A stretch of 64,000 nucleotides of DNA from an uncultured Gammaproteobacteria bacterium (GCA_947259915.1 CAMYOC010000033.1:68923-132922); one strand, 5' to 3'. Positions 19,757 to 28,724 are shown, counted from the first letter of the stretch. Notes: generated by a model not told the origin, from the sequence alone. Numbers and translations: made by a program.

Positions 19757-20467
19757 ATGTCCATCTTTGTTGACAAGGACGATCAATTTCACCACGCGCA
19801 CGGTCAGCACTTTGCGGTGTCGTGTCCCTCCTGCTCCGTGCTATCTCATATTTCGCCGGTTTCCTGGCCTCGCTTTGCCGAACTCGAACGTTTCAAACCT
19901 AGCGAAGTCGGCTTGGTGTTCCGCTGTGACGCCTGCGGTGAACCGGTATTCCTCAAATACCCGGTCAAGGCCTATCTCGAAGACCGCGTCGAATTGTCGA
20001 CCAACTATCAGGAGATCGAGCGACCGCGGGAGCGCTTCGACTTCACCTATCTCCCGGAAGACAGCGAGATCCTGTTCCGTGAGGCGCTGAACTGCTATTC
20101 GGCGAACTGCATGAATGCTTTTTCCAGCATGTGCCGCCGCACCGTACGTCACGTCTTCAGCGATCTCGGCGAGAGCGGGAAGATGCGGATCTACGAGCAG
20201 TGCAACGACATCCGCGACATGGCGGAAGTCGACGAGGATACATTCGACCTGGTCCGCCAGATCCTGTTCGACAGCGACGACCAGCTCGACACCCTGCCGA
20301 TGCTGAACGGCTCCCAGGCCGGCGTGCTGATGGAGTTTATGCGCGACATCCTTTATCAATCCTATGTGCGCAAGGGTAAGTTGCAGCAGGCGATGATGAT
20401 GCGTCGTTATCTGACCGAGGATGCCGGCGCCGAGGCGCTCCCGGAAGGCAACCGCTCCACGGCCTGA
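19757..20467 (+). CDS. Zinc-ribbon DUF4145-like protein
   Basis: 236-residue cytoplasmic protein. A treble-clef or zinc-ribbon head uses CPSC (about 23-26) and CDACG (about 56-60). The helical remainder has the DUF4145-like core FREALNCYSANCMNAFSSMC and RRTVRHVFSDLG (about 97-130). DUF4145 domains occur alone and fused to nucleases in restriction or defence genes, and their activity is not established. It stands alone, preceded by the hairpin at 19694-19716 and convergent with the next gene. The family assignment is from memory of the core motif and is tentative. Confidence 0.7.
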   Translation: MSIFVDKDDQFHHAHGQHFAVSCPSCSVLSHISPVSWPRFAELERFKPSEVGLVFRCDACGEPVFLKYPVKAYLEDRVELSTNYQEIERPRERFDFTYLPEDSEILFREALNCYSANCMNAFSSMCRRTVRHVFSDLGESGKMRIYEQCNDIRDMAEVDEDTFDLVRQILFDSDDQLDTLPMLNGSQAGVLMEFMRDILYQSYVRKGKLQQAMMMRRYLTEDAGAEALPEGNRSTA

Positions 20468-20491
20468 ATCCGCGTTGGCCACTGACGCATC

Positions 20492-20505
20492 CGCCCGATC
20501 GGGCG
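20492..20505. other. Perfect 14-bp palindrome in a convergent gap
   Basis: CGCCCGATCGGGCG can form a 5-bp stem with a GATC tetraloop. It lies in the 81-base gap between two convergent genes and may act as a weak bidirectional stop signal. No T tract follows on either strand. Confidence 0.3.
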
Positions 20506-20548
20506 AAGTCTCAGGTCCGCCCGCGTCGTCAGCCTGCTGCGGGTCTCA

Positions 20549-21073
20549 TCAAAAACCGATTTGACGCGGATCCTGATCGAGCAGAGCCGCCATCACCGAG
20601 CGACGATTCTCAGCCACGAATTGCAGCGTGCGCAGGATCGGGTATTGCTGAGGAACGGCGCCGCTGGCATCCGCAACCTCGCCCACCGAGGCGATAATCT
20701 CGGCGAGAAAATCCGGCAAGGTCAGCACCTCTCCGCCACCGAGCGTAGGGTGGTTGAGACGACTGCCAAGACCGATTAACGCAACCTGCCGGATCGGCGC
20801 AGCTGGCTCGAAATTCCCGAGCAGCCCCGGGATGAAGCGCTGGCCCGCATCGAAGCGGTCGCGGTAGCGTTTTTCCCGCTTCTCCCAGCTGTGCGCATCC
20901 ATCGACGGCTCCACCTGGACCACGCGGCGCTGGTCCAGATGAACCGCAAGGATAGTCAGCTCGGTGTCAAACCCGCCGCCGGGCTTGGGGCCGACGGGGA
21001 CGTTTCTGCGCACGAAATACCCGCTGTATTCGTACCATTCCGCCGCCAGCTGCTCGAGGTAGTTGGCTGTCAT
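20549..21073 (-). CDS. Unknown protein with a possible PD-(D/E)XK-like core
   Basis: 174 residues with no signal peptide or membrane segment. I do not recognise the family. The segment DTELTILAV...RRVVQVEPSMDAHSWEK (about 36-66) resembles the acidic strand pair of restriction-endonuclease-like folds (D-x-E-L-x-I-x-A, then V-x-V-E). The usual Lys after the last Glu is absent, so a catalytic role is doubtful. A GGAGAG RBS lies 9 bases before the ATG. The gene converges with the DUF4145-like gene and follows pepQ on the same strand at 94 bases. Confidence 0.7.
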   Translation of the reverse strand: MTANYLEQLAAEWYEYSGYFVRRNVPVGPKPGGGFDTELTILAVHLDQRRVVQVEPSMDAHSWEKREKRYRDRFDAGQRFIPGLLGNFEPAAPIRQVALIGLGSRLNHPTLGGGEVLTLPDFLAEIIASVGEVADASGAVPQQYPILRTLQFVAENRRSVMAALLDQDPRQIGF

Positions 21074-21167
21074 GTCACGCTCTCCGGCCGGGCCGCGCCC
21101 GGCGCCCTGTCTTCACCAGTGTAGCTGCCGCACCATGTTTGCCGGGTCAGGCACGCAGACAAATCGC

Positions 21168-22508
21168 CTAGCCAGACTCGATCCGGTCGAAGGCGTCGCG
21201 GGTCAGATTGCGCACACCGGCGGTGGTGACGACCACATTGTCCTCGATCCTCACACCGCCGCAGGGGGCGATTTCCGCCACCCGATCCCAGTTCACGCTG
21301 CGCCCCTCGATACGTTCTCGCAGCGGCGCCAGCAGCTGCTCGATCACATAGATACCCGGCTCGATCGTAAACACGTTGCCCGGCTCGACCGTGCGCAGAT
21401 TGCGCAGGAACGGGTGATCCGCAGGTTGCGGGATCAGCGTGCCGGCCGGATCAGCCAGCTTGCCGCCCCGGTCGTGGACCTGGAGACCGAGATGATGTCC
21501 GAGACCATGGGGGAAGAACGCAGACGTCACGCCGCTTGCGACCATGCTCTCCGCGCTCATCTCGACCAATCCGAGCTGCGACAGGATGTCGGCGATGTCG
21601 TCATGGGCCTGCAGATGCAGATCCAGATAGGCCTGCCCCGGATGGATGCCGGCGATCAAGTCACGCTGCGCAAGGTCCAGCGCCGACACCAGATCGGCAA
21701 ACAAGCCGTCGCCAGCAGGCCAGGTCCGGGTGATATCCGCGGCATAACCGTTGCAGCCAGCCCCGGCATCGATCAGGAACGAGTGCGCAGCCGGCGGCGG
21801 ACGATGATCGAAGATATCGTAATGCAGCGTGGCGCCATGTTCGTTGACGGCGACGATGTTGTTGTATGGCAGCTGCTGCTCGTTCTGGCCTGCCGCCCGC
21901 TGGTAGGCCAGGTGGATTTCAAACTCGGAGCCACCGGCGCGCCAGGTGTCCCGGGCCGCGAGATGCGCACCGGCGGCGATCGAACTGGCGTTCTCGAGAC
22001 AGGCGATCTCGTACTCAGTCTTATGCACCCGATGATAATCCAGCCATGCTGTCAGCGCGGGCGGATTGATCTGTTCGGCGCCAACCCCGGCAGGCGGTTC
22101 GCTGAACTCCCCGAGCCACGCCATCTCCGCGCGCTCCGGCGGCAAGGCGGAGATCGCGGCCTCGGCAGAAGCAACACATTCGATGTCGAAATGGGCGGTC
22201 CAAAACCCGCTCGGCGGCGCCGGCACTACATGCCAGTAATCGCGAGGCTGGTGGCAGATGAGCCGCGGTCGTTGGCCCGGGCGGATGACGAGAAAGGAAT
22301 GGGTGTGCTCACCGGCGGGGACCCATTGTCGATAGCGGGGATTGATCCGGAACGGCACGGTCTGATCATCTTCGAAGCGATACGCAGGCGCGCCTGACGC
22401 GATGATGGCACCCTCATGAGCAGAGGTTTCCATGGCCTGGGCGTAGTCCCGTCGCAGGCGCTGCAAATGCCTGTCGAACAAGACGCCGATATCGGCCGCT
22501 GCATCCAT
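21168..22508 (-). CDS. pepQ: Xaa-Pro dipeptidase (M24B metallopeptidase)
   Basis: Cytoplasmic dimanganese dipeptidase that cleaves X-Pro dipeptides; PepQ of E. coli also hydrolyses organophosphate triesters. The ATG giving MDAAADIGVLFDRHLQ was chosen, so the product is 446 residues against 443 in E. coli. Metal ligands are visible in FLIDAGAGCNGYAADITRTW (two Asp, about 243-257), FFPHGLGHHLGLQVHD (His, about 335-350), NVFTIEPGIYV (Glu) and GGVRIEDNVVV (Glu near 424). A GGGGG tract before the start serves as RBS. It is transcribed alone or with the gene at 20549. Confidence 0.94.
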   Translation of the reverse strand: MDAAADIGVLFDRHLQRLRRDYAQAMETSAHEGAIIASGAPAYRFEDDQTVPFRINPRYRQWVPAGEHTHSFLVIRPGQRPRLICHQPRDYWHVVPAPPSGFWTAHFDIECVASAEAAISALPPERAEMAWLGEFSEPPAGVGAEQINPPALTAWLDYHRVHKTEYEIACLENASSIAAGAHLAARDTWRAGGSEFEIHLAYQRAAGQNEQQLPYNNIVAVNEHGATLHYDIFDHRPPPAAHSFLIDAGAGCNGYAADITRTWPAGDGLFADLVSALDLAQRDLIAGIHPGQAYLDLHLQAHDDIADILSQLGLVEMSAESMVASGVTSAFFPHGLGHHLGLQVHDRGGKLADPAGTLIPQPADHPFLRNLRTVEPGNVFTIEPGIYVIEQLLAPLRERIEGRSVNWDRVAEIAPCGGVRIEDNVVVTTAGVRNLTRDAFDRIESG

Positions 22509-22622
22509 GTCCCCGCCCCCGTCGAAAGCCGCCCCCCGGCGTCGCCTTTGAGCATAGCACGCACGGTGCGGGGCCCCGTCGTCGGCCGCCACCTGCGGTG
22601 CTGAGTCAGCGACGGATAGCGA

Positions 22623-22651
22623 CAAAAAAAGCGCGCCCAAACGGGCGCGCT
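22623..22651 (-). terminator. Rho-independent terminator of the exported 256-residue protein gene
   Basis: On the minus strand AGCGCGCCC, a short TTT loop and GGGCGCGCT are followed by a run of seven T bases (22624-22630). It sits 35 bases beyond the stop codon at 22686 and upstream of pepQ. Confidence 0.88.
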
Positions 22652-22685
22652 TCCATTACAGCGATATGCCGATCGCTGCGGTCCG

Positions 22686-23456
22686 TTACTGTGCGGCACC
22701 CTCATAGGACATGTCCGCATGCCGATGATAGATCGTGCTCGTTGCGGATTTGATCTGCGCGTACATGGCTCCCCACATGGCGTCAGCCTTGTCCTCGCCC
22801 AAGGCCTTGGCAAGCGTGTCGCGGGCGCCCTCTTCGGGTCCCGCAAAGCCAGCCCAATTCTTTTCCGGGATCACCAGGCTCATAGCCGGGACGTCTCCGT
22901 CGAGCTGCCAGATAAACGACCACACTTCATCCCAGCCCGCTTCGCGCAGCGCGTCGGTGATGGCTTTGACGGCAGCAAAGTAGGGCCGACCGCCGCCCGG
23001 TTTGAGGTGATAGGTATAGACCCAGAACCACTCGTAGGGTCCGGAGCCCTCAGGCCAGTGGCTGATCTCCGGCGCAAATTCCGCCAGATGTCCGGCGTAG
23101 GTCTCTACATAGGGATCGACCGTCTCCATCCAGTGCTTCCACGCCTTTTTCGAGAACTCGCTGTCGCCATAAGCATCCAGGTCCGCGTAGGAATGCCCCG
23201 CGCTGCGGATATACCAGGCGCCCAGTCCATCGCCGGTGACCGTGTGGTAGGTGTTCCAGCCCCAGGGATCCTTGTGCTCGACCCGCCACGCATTATGGGC
23301 CTTCATGGCCTCCTCCAGTTTGTCGCTCATCTCCGGCTTGGGCGTCACCACCCACATCCTGGCCAGGTTCGGATCATCAGCGCTGAAAGCCGCCAGCGGC
23401 GCGAGCATCAGCCCGGCGACCGCCAGCAAGGCGAGCGCCATTTTCTTGTAGTGCAT
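22686..23456 (-). CDS. Exported protein of unknown function, Trp/His-rich
   Basis: 256 residues with a clear signal peptide (about 1-25, MHYKKMALALLAVAGLML...AFSA). The mature protein contains two similar halves, each with a region like MWVVTPKPEMSDKLEEAMKA (about 34-53) and FWVYTYHLKPGGGRPYFAAV (about 143-162). This suggests a duplicated alpha+beta (dimeric ferredoxin-like) barrel. It is rich in Trp, Tyr and His. It has its own RBS (GGGGGAAG) and terminator, so it is monocistronic and probably well expressed. Its function is unknown. Confidence 0.85.
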   Translation of the reverse strand: MHYKKMALALLAVAGLMLAPLAAFSADDPNLARMWVVTPKPEMSDKLEEAMKAHNAWRVEHKDPWGWNTYHTVTGDGLGAWYIRSAGHSYADLDAYGDSEFSKKAWKHWMETVDPYVETYAGHLAEFAPEISHWPEGSGPYEWFWVYTYHLKPGGGRPYFAAVKAITDALREAGWDEVWSFIWQLDGDVPAMSLVIPEKNWAGFAGPEEGARDTLAKALGEDKADAMWGAMYAQIKSATSTIYHRHADMSYEGAAQ

Positions 23457-23589
23457 TGTTCTTCCCCCAATTGCGCCGCGGGGATGGTGGCGGTATTACC
23501 CCACCCGGGCGGCGGTCACGAAACTATAGACCGTTGCACCAGATTTTCTAGCCGCATCGCAGCATCGATGTTTACGGTACGGCGTGGCG

Positions 23590-24675
23590 TTAACGGCCGG
23601 CCATACGGCTGCCGGCCGCCTTGCCGGTTCCGGCCACGGTAAAACGACAGACATGGGGCATGGCGATACTGCCCATCAACAGTTCGTCTCCAAAACGGTT
23701 GACGCTGGTGATGGAAAAACACCGGCCCGTGTCGTCCTGGAGACTCTCGCGCACCCGACCGGCGGCATCCACGGCGATCACCCAGCCTAGCGGCGGCAGC
23801 TCGATCTTGCGCCAGCGCGCAGGCAGCCGCTGCAACAGCGCGCGCAGCCAGGGTCGATCGGCGAGGTGTTCGATAGCAGGCTGCCGTGGTGAAGGCAAGG
23901 CGATCCAGAACAGCTCACCATCAAAGGACAGGTTGTCCGGATAGCCGGGCAGACCCTCGAGGAAGAAATCCGTCTGCCCCTGGTCCGGCCCCTTTAGCCA
24001 AAGCCGGGTCGTGCGCGCGGTCAGCGTCTCATTGACCAGGACGAAACTGTCATCGGGGCCAAGAGCGACGCCGTTTGCGAACATCAGCCCGTCGAGGTGG
24101 ACGGTGAGATTGCCACTGATCGGTTCAAAACTGAGTAGCCGGCCGGTACCGCGCCCCTCCCAAAAATCCAGCTCCCAGTGATGCACGTCGAAACGCCGGG
24201 AGGCATCGGTAAACCAGATGGTGCCGTCCGCGGCGATATCCAGATCGTCCGGAAACAACATCGGCACGCCCTCGATCTCGCGTACCAATACCTCGATCTC
24301 ACCGCCGGGGTCGATCGCCAGCAAGCCGGCCAGCGCATCGGCCACGATCAGCCGACCGACATGATCAAACTGCAGACCCAGAGGCCGACCCCCGGTATCG
24401 GCATACACTGACCAGCCGTCGTCATCAAAGCGGAGGATGCGTCCGTCGAGCATCCCAGCGTAGTAGGCACCGTCCGGACCGAGCGCCACATCCTCCGGGC
24501 CGCTACCGGCACCTTCGAGCAGGATGACCGAGCGATCCAGTGCCTGACGTGCGTCAAACAAGGGATCCTGCCGGTCGGGCCCTGGTTCCCATACGACCGG
24601 ATCGATCGGCACCGGCCAAAACAGCAGATAGGCCGATCCGGCCAGCAGCACTGCCACGGCCAGGGTGCGGATCAT
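23590..24675 (-). CDS. Membrane-anchored strictosidine synthase-like / SMP-30 beta-propeller (APMAP-like)
   Basis: 361-residue six-bladed propeller anchored by an N-terminal hydrophobic segment (about 4-19, TLAVAVLLAGSAYLLF). Motifs are GPEDVALGPDGAYYAG (about 60-75), RPLGLQFDHVGRLIVADA (about 99-116), IWFTDASRRF, FANGVALGPDDSFVLVNET (about 204-222) and GLPGYPDNLSFDG. Together these match APMAP and strictosidine synthase-like proteins, which are calcium-dependent lactonase or esterase-like enzymes in most cases. The substrate is unknown. Its start overlaps the stop codon of the upstream GNAT gene (TCAT on the plus strand). Confidence 0.85.
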   Translation of the reverse strand: MIRTLAVAVLLAGSAYLLFWPVPIDPVVWEPGPDRQDPLFDARQALDRSVILLEGAGSGPEDVALGPDGAYYAGMLDGRILRFDDDGWSVYADTGGRPLGLQFDHVGRLIVADALAGLLAIDPGGEIEVLVREIEGVPMLFPDDLDIAADGTIWFTDASRRFDVHHWELDFWEGRGTGRLLSFEPISGNLTVHLDGLMFANGVALGPDDSFVLVNETLTARTTRLWLKGPDQGQTDFFLEGLPGYPDNLSFDGELFWIALPSPRQPAIEHLADRPWLRALLQRLPARWRKIELPPLGWVIAVDAAGRVRESLQDDTGRCFSITSVNRFGDELLMGSIAMPHVCRFTVAGTGKAAGSRMAGR

Positions 24676-25214
24676 GCCCGGGGAGTCCCGCCAATGCCGT
24701 CGACTGCCAGAGACTCCATCGAGGCGGTCGCGCCGCCGCCGCGACCGACAGAAGGGTCGGCGACAAAAACCCTCACCAGGATATCCCTGAACAACTCGTC
24801 ACGTTCATAGACCAGACCGTTCTTCGCCGCGACCCGGGCCGAGCGGTCGTTGTGGTGCTCGATAAACGATACGATCCGACGCAGACCCATCGCCTCCGCG
24901 GCATAGTCCATCACGCCTCGGGCCGCCTCGGTCGCGATCCCTTGTCCATGAAAAGCCTCGATCAGATGATAGCCGACCTCGGCTTCCCTGCGCCCTTCGA
25001 TTTCCTGGTCGAGCAGACCACAGACGCCAACGAACTCACGACTGGTGCGGAGGATGACGGCCAAAAAGCCATGACCGACCCGCTCGTACTCCTCCAGACT
25101 GCGATGCAGCACCCGCTCTGCGTCCAGCCAAGGCATACGGCGGATCTGCGCCAGATCGTCAGGTCGCAGCCGGCGCAGGCCGAGCCGTGCCGTCTCGATG
25201 ATCCACTCCGCCAT
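24672..25214 (-). CDS. GNAT family N-acetyltransferase (RimJ/RimL-like)
   Basis: The ATG giving MAEWIIETARLGLRRLRPDD was chosen as the classic start of RimJ/RimL-like acetyltransferases; the product is 180 residues. The acetyl-CoA loop is present as YHLIEAFHGQGIATEAARG (about 81-99), followed by RRIVSFIEHHNDRSARVAAK (about 111-130). The C-terminal 25 residues (RGGGATASMESLAV) are unusual and probably disordered. It overlaps the propeller gene by 4 bases, forming a two-gene operon. Confidence 0.88.
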   Translation of the reverse strand: MAEWIIETARLGLRRLRPDDLAQIRRMPWLDAERVLHRSLEEYERVGHGFLAVILRTSREFVGVCGLLDQEIEGRREAEVGYHLIEAFHGQGIATEAARGVMDYAAEAMGLRRIVSFIEHHNDRSARVAAKNGLVYERDELFRDILVRVFVADPSVGRGGGATASMESLAVDGIGGTPRA

Positions 25215-25350
25215 CCGTCTGTCTCCGTTTGTCGAAGCTGGATGATGACCTCCAGCCACGGTCCACCGCAACATGCATCGGCGACAGTGGACGGACGGCT
25301 GGCAGTGCAATAGGCTCAAGCGCGATTTCCGTTGGCAACAGGAGTTCGTC

Positions 25351-26985
25351 ATGAGCACGACGCGTCCGATCCGCGAGGTGGCGTCAAGCCTTGGTGTTGA
25401 CGAGGAATACCTGCTGCCTTACGGCAGGGACAAGGCCAAGATCCGCCTCGAGGCCATCGGCGCCGGCGGTTCGCCGGGCAAGCTGATCCTGGTCTCCGCG
25501 ATGACGCCCACCGGCGCCGGCGAAGGCAAGACCACGGTCTCGATCGGTCTGAGTCAGGGCCTGGCGAAACTCGGCCGCGGTGTCTGTCTGACGCTGCGCG
25601 AGCCATCGCTGGGACCGACCTTCGGCATGAAGGGCGGTGCGACCGGTGGCGGCCTCTCCAGCCTGGTCCCGGCCGATGACATCAATCTCCACTTCACCGG
25701 CGACTTCCATGCGGTAACCGCGGCGCACAATCTGCTCGCTGCGCTGCTGGACAACCACCTGCACCGGGACCGACCGCCGCACCTGGATCCGCGGCATATC
25801 CTCTGGCCGCGTGTGATAGATCTCAATGATCGCTCGCTGCGCCAGATCGTGCTCGGCCTTGGCGGTCCGATCCAGGGCGTGCCGCGCGAGACCGGGTTCG
25901 AGATCACGCCGGCGTCCGAGGTGATGGCCGCGCTGTGTCTGGCCGAGGATTACGAGGACCTGCGCACGCGACTGGAACGGTTGATCATCGCGGAAACCCG
26001 CGAAGGCATGCCATTCACAGCGGGTGATCTGGGCGCCGTCGGCGCGATGATGACCTTGCTGCGCGACGCGATGCTGCCCAACCTGGTGCAGACCTCAGAA
26101 GGCGTCCCCGCGCTGGTCCACGGCGGGCCCTTCGCCAATATCGCCCACGGCTGTAACTCGCTGGTCGCAACCCGCATGGCGATGAATCATGCGGACTGGA
26201 CTGTCACCGAGGCTGGCTTCGGTTTCGATCTAGGCGGCGAGAAGTTTTTTGACATCAAGTGCGTCAATGCCGGGCTGGATCCTGCCGCGGTAGTGCTGGT
26301 GGCCACGGTGCGCGCGCTAAAGCGCCACGGCGGCGTGAGCAAAACCCAGTTGGACTCGCCCGATGCGAAGGCCGTCGAACGCGGACTCGGCAATCTTGGC
26401 CGCCACATCGAATCGGTCAAGACCTTTGCCAAGGTGCCGGTGGTCGCGATCAACCGTTTCGATGCCGATACGGACGAAGAAGTGGCGGTGATCCAGCGAG
26501 CCTGCGAAAAACACCAGGTGGCCTGCTCGGTCACCGATTTGTATCAGCGCGGTGGCGACGGCGCGGTCGAACTGGCGGAGACGGTACTACGCCATGCCGA
26601 ACAGCCGAGCAGGAAGTTCGATCCGCTCTACTCCCGCAGCGAGCCGGTCAAGGCCAAACTGCACCGGGTCGCCAGCGCCATGTACGGCGCGAGTCTGGTC
26701 ACCTATGAAAGCCCGGCGGAGCGTGACATCGAACGCATCGAGCGGCTCGGTTATTCATCGCTGCCGTTGTGTGTCGCCAAGACGCCGCTGTCATTTACCG
26801 GCGATGCAACCGTGGTCGGCCGACCGGAGGATTTCGAACTCAAGATCCGCCGCGTGCTGTTATCTGCCGGAGCCGGTTATCTGGTGCCGTTGGTCGGCGA
26901 TGTCGTGCGCATGCCCGGACTTCCCGCCGTACCGCAGGCCACGCGCATGGATCTGGTCGACGGTCGCATCCGCGGTATGGTTTGA
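25351..26985 (+). CDS. fhs: Formate-tetrahydrofolate ligase
   Basis: Uses ATP to join formate to tetrahydrofolate, giving 10-formyl-THF. The ATG at 25351 follows CAGGAG and gives 544 residues. The family motifs are the P-loop TPTGAGEGKTTVSIGLSQGL (about 54-73), EPSLGPTFGMKGGATGGG (about 87-104), DINLHFTGDFHAVTAAHNLL (about 111-130), GPFANIAHGCNS (about 257-268) and the C-terminal GDVVRMPGLPAVPQA. Fhs is patchily present in Gammaproteobacteria. Formate from HutG and RibB, or from formyl-CoA chemistry at 31.7-35.2 kb, could be its substrate; that link is inferred. Confidence 0.95.
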   Translation: MSTTRPIREVASSLGVDEEYLLPYGRDKAKIRLEAIGAGGSPGKLILVSAMTPTGAGEGKTTVSIGLSQGLAKLGRGVCLTLREPSLGPTFGMKGGATGGGLSSLVPADDINLHFTGDFHAVTAAHNLLAALLDNHLHRDRPPHLDPRHILWPRVIDLNDRSLRQIVLGLGGPIQGVPRETGFEITPASEVMAALCLAEDYEDLRTRLERLIIAETREGMPFTAGDLGAVGAMMTLLRDAMLPNLVQTSEGVPALVHGGPFANIAHGCNSLVATRMAMNHADWTVTEAGFGFDLGGEKFFDIKCVNAGLDPAAVVLVATVRALKRHGGVSKTQLDSPDAKAVERGLGNLGRHIESVKTFAKVPVVAINRFDADTDEEVAVIQRACEKHQVACSVTDLYQRGGDGAVELAETVLRHAEQPSRKFDPLYSRSEPVKAKLHRVASAMYGASLVTYESPAERDIERIERLGYSSLPLCVAKTPLSFTGDATVVGRPEDFELKIRRVLLSAGAGYLVPLVGDVVRMPGLPAVPQATRMDLVDGRIRGMV

Positions 26986-26989
26986 GCTC

Positions 26990-27847
26990 ATGATGGCCCG
27001 GCAGATCCGTTGCGCGCTGCGCCGGCGGTTGCCCCGGTCGGGCGCTGCGTCCGCATGGCGGTATGCGACACCGCTGCTGCTGATGTTGCTGGTGTCGGGA
27101 TGCGCTGGCAGACCCGCCGTGCCGGCCGACGCCGAAGCCTGGTCGGATGCGATAAAGAAAAAGGACCTGACCAGTCTCGAACACATGCTGAGCTCGAACC
27201 CGGACCCGGACCTCGCCGGCGGGGACGGCAAGACCGCGTTGATGATCGCCGCGCAAGCCGGCGATGTTGCTCTGGTCGAGGACCTGATCGAAGCGGGCGC
27301 GGACGTCAACGCCCGCAGCGAACATCTGGGTACGCCGTTGATGTTTGCCGCAACCGGCGGCAGCGTGCCGGTGATCCGACTGTTGATCTACTGCGGCGCG
27401 CAATTGAACGCAGTTGCCCGACTGGGCTGGACCGCGCTGTTGCTGGCCTCGGCCAAGGGCAACACCGCGGCCGCGCTGCTGTTGATCGAGGCCGGAGCAG
27501 AACCCAATCTGGCCGATGGTTACGGCTGGACGCCGTTGATGCGCGCCCTCACCGGACGTCACAAGAATACCGTGCAGGCGCTGCTGGATACCGGCCTCAT
27601 GGATCTGGCTGCGAGAGAAGAATCCGGTGCCACGACGCTGCATATCGCCGCCGGCGAAGGTCAGGCGGACATGGTGGCCGCGTTACTGACCGCTGGCGCG
27701 GATCCGGCTCTGACAGACAGCGCCGGACGGACGCCGGCCGCGGTGGCTGCGATGATGGGTTACGAGGAAATCGCCGCCCGACTGACCGCTGCCGAGCACC
27801 TTGGCCCCGGGTCGCCGAGGGCGTCGGTCCCGACGCCTCAGCACTGA
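26990..27847 (+). CDS. Ankyrin-repeat lipoprotein
   Basis: 285 residues starting 4 bases after fhs, so probably cotranscribed. The N-terminus is basic, then hydrophobic, and ends in a lipobox LLVSGCAG (Cys near 37), predicting a lipid-anchored periplasmic protein. About six ankyrin repeats follow (GDGKTALMIAAQAGDVALVE, LGTPLMFAATGGSVPVIRLL, LGWTALLLASAKGNTAAALL, YGWTPLMRALTGRHK, SGATTLHIAAGEGQADMVAA, AGRTPAAVAAMMGYEEIAAR), spanning about 75-275. Its binding partner is unknown. Its end overlaps the end of the convergent Rieske-like gene by 10 bases. Confidence 0.88.
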   Translation: MMARQIRCALRRRLPRSGAASAWRYATPLLLMLLVSGCAGRPAVPADAEAWSDAIKKKDLTSLEHMLSSNPDPDLAGGDGKTALMIAAQAGDVALVEDLIEAGADVNARSEHLGTPLMFAATGGSVPVIRLLIYCGAQLNAVARLGWTALLLASAKGNTAAALLLIEAGAEPNLADGYGWTPLMRALTGRHKNTVQALLDTGLMDLAAREESGATTLHIAAGEGQADMVAALLTAGADPALTDSAGRTPAAVAAMMGYEEIAARLTAAEHLGPGSPRASVPTPQH

Positions 27848-28566
27848 CGGGAGCTGGCGCTGTAATCCTCGAGTGGCAGGACCTCGGTGCTGCCATCTAC
27901 CGGACGACGGATGTCATCGGTCCGATGCTGCAGGGCAAGCTGAAAACCGAATTCGTCGAAAAAGCGTTCGAACATGTCGCCGCCGTACGTGCCGGTGGCC
28001 ACGAACGCGCCGTCTTGCTCATCGTAGGCCAGCGCTACCGCCGCCAGGGGCTGTCGAGCCGGACCACCGAGCACCCGACCGCCAGCCGCGGGATCATAGG
28101 CGCTGCCTTCCGAGCAGCAGTAGATCACCCGCTCCCGATGGTTCCTTTGCCGCGCATCGTCGATATAGCTGAACGGCGCATGCCGGTAGTTGATAAAGCT
28201 GGCGCTCGGCGTCGGATAACTCATCTTGTGCGCGCAGATCGCCGAGAACGCGACCACCGAGCGTCGCGGCCCTGACCCACCCTGCCAGCGGTACTGCTGG
28301 CCGTCTTCGGTGATCAGGCCCTCGGTCGGATCCACCTGTTCGCCGAGATCGATCAGGAAACAGGGCGTGGCCAGATAAGGGTAATGGAACACATAGCTGC
28401 GGCCCACCTCCAGATCTCCTGGCGCGAGCGCCGCCCCGTCGCGGTGAACGAGACGCGACGGGCGCGCCGGCTGCAGCGGTCCCGGCGTCGCCGCCAGGGT
28501 CGCCGGCCGGGCCGCCACGAGGGCGCTGGCAGTGGCGCAAAGCTTGATGAAACGACGACGATCCAT
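27838..28566 (-). CDS. Tat-exported Rieske-like protein with an altered fourth cluster ligand
   Basis: 242 residues. A twin-arginine signal (MDRRRFIKL, then ATASALVAARPA) predicts folded export. A Rieske-like core follows: first ligand pair in AICAHKMS (Cys-x-His, about 114-121) and the second loop in YCCSEGSAYDPAAGG (about 153-167). In canonical Rieske proteins the second loop reads C-x-x-H-G-S; here the residue before Gly-Ser is Glu (codon GAA), giving C-x-x-E. The disulfide-type second Cys is present. It may hold a modified [2Fe-2S] cluster, another metal or none. The gene is monocistronic and convergent with fhs-ankyrin. Confidence 0.8.
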   Translation of the reverse strand: MDRRRFIKLCATASALVAARPATLAATPGPLQPARPSRLVHRDGAALAPGDLEVGRSYVFHYPYLATPCFLIDLGEQVDPTEGLITEDGQQYRWQGGSGPRRSVVAFSAICAHKMSYPTPSASFINYRHAPFSYIDDARQRNHRERVIYCCSEGSAYDPAAGGRVLGGPARQPLAAVALAYDEQDGAFVATGTYGGDMFERFFDEFGFQLALQHRTDDIRRPVDGSTEVLPLEDYSASSRQC

Positions 28567-28724
28567 GGGATGACACTACCTCCGGCTTGTAGCACCCGCT
28601 CCGTGACAGCTTGCCTCGATCCTAGCACGGTGACCACTGCTTAAAAAACGTCCACGCGTTCAGGCCCGGTTCAGTCGCGCCGGCGGATGCTGGAGTCGCG
28701 AAAGGCAGAACAGGAGCCATCCTC

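Noticed and set aside
21087..21103. Hairpin GCCGGGC-CGC-GCCCGGC as a terminator
   Set aside because: No T tract follows on either strand, and it sits just upstream of the RBS of the minus-strand gene; a chance GC repeat is likely.
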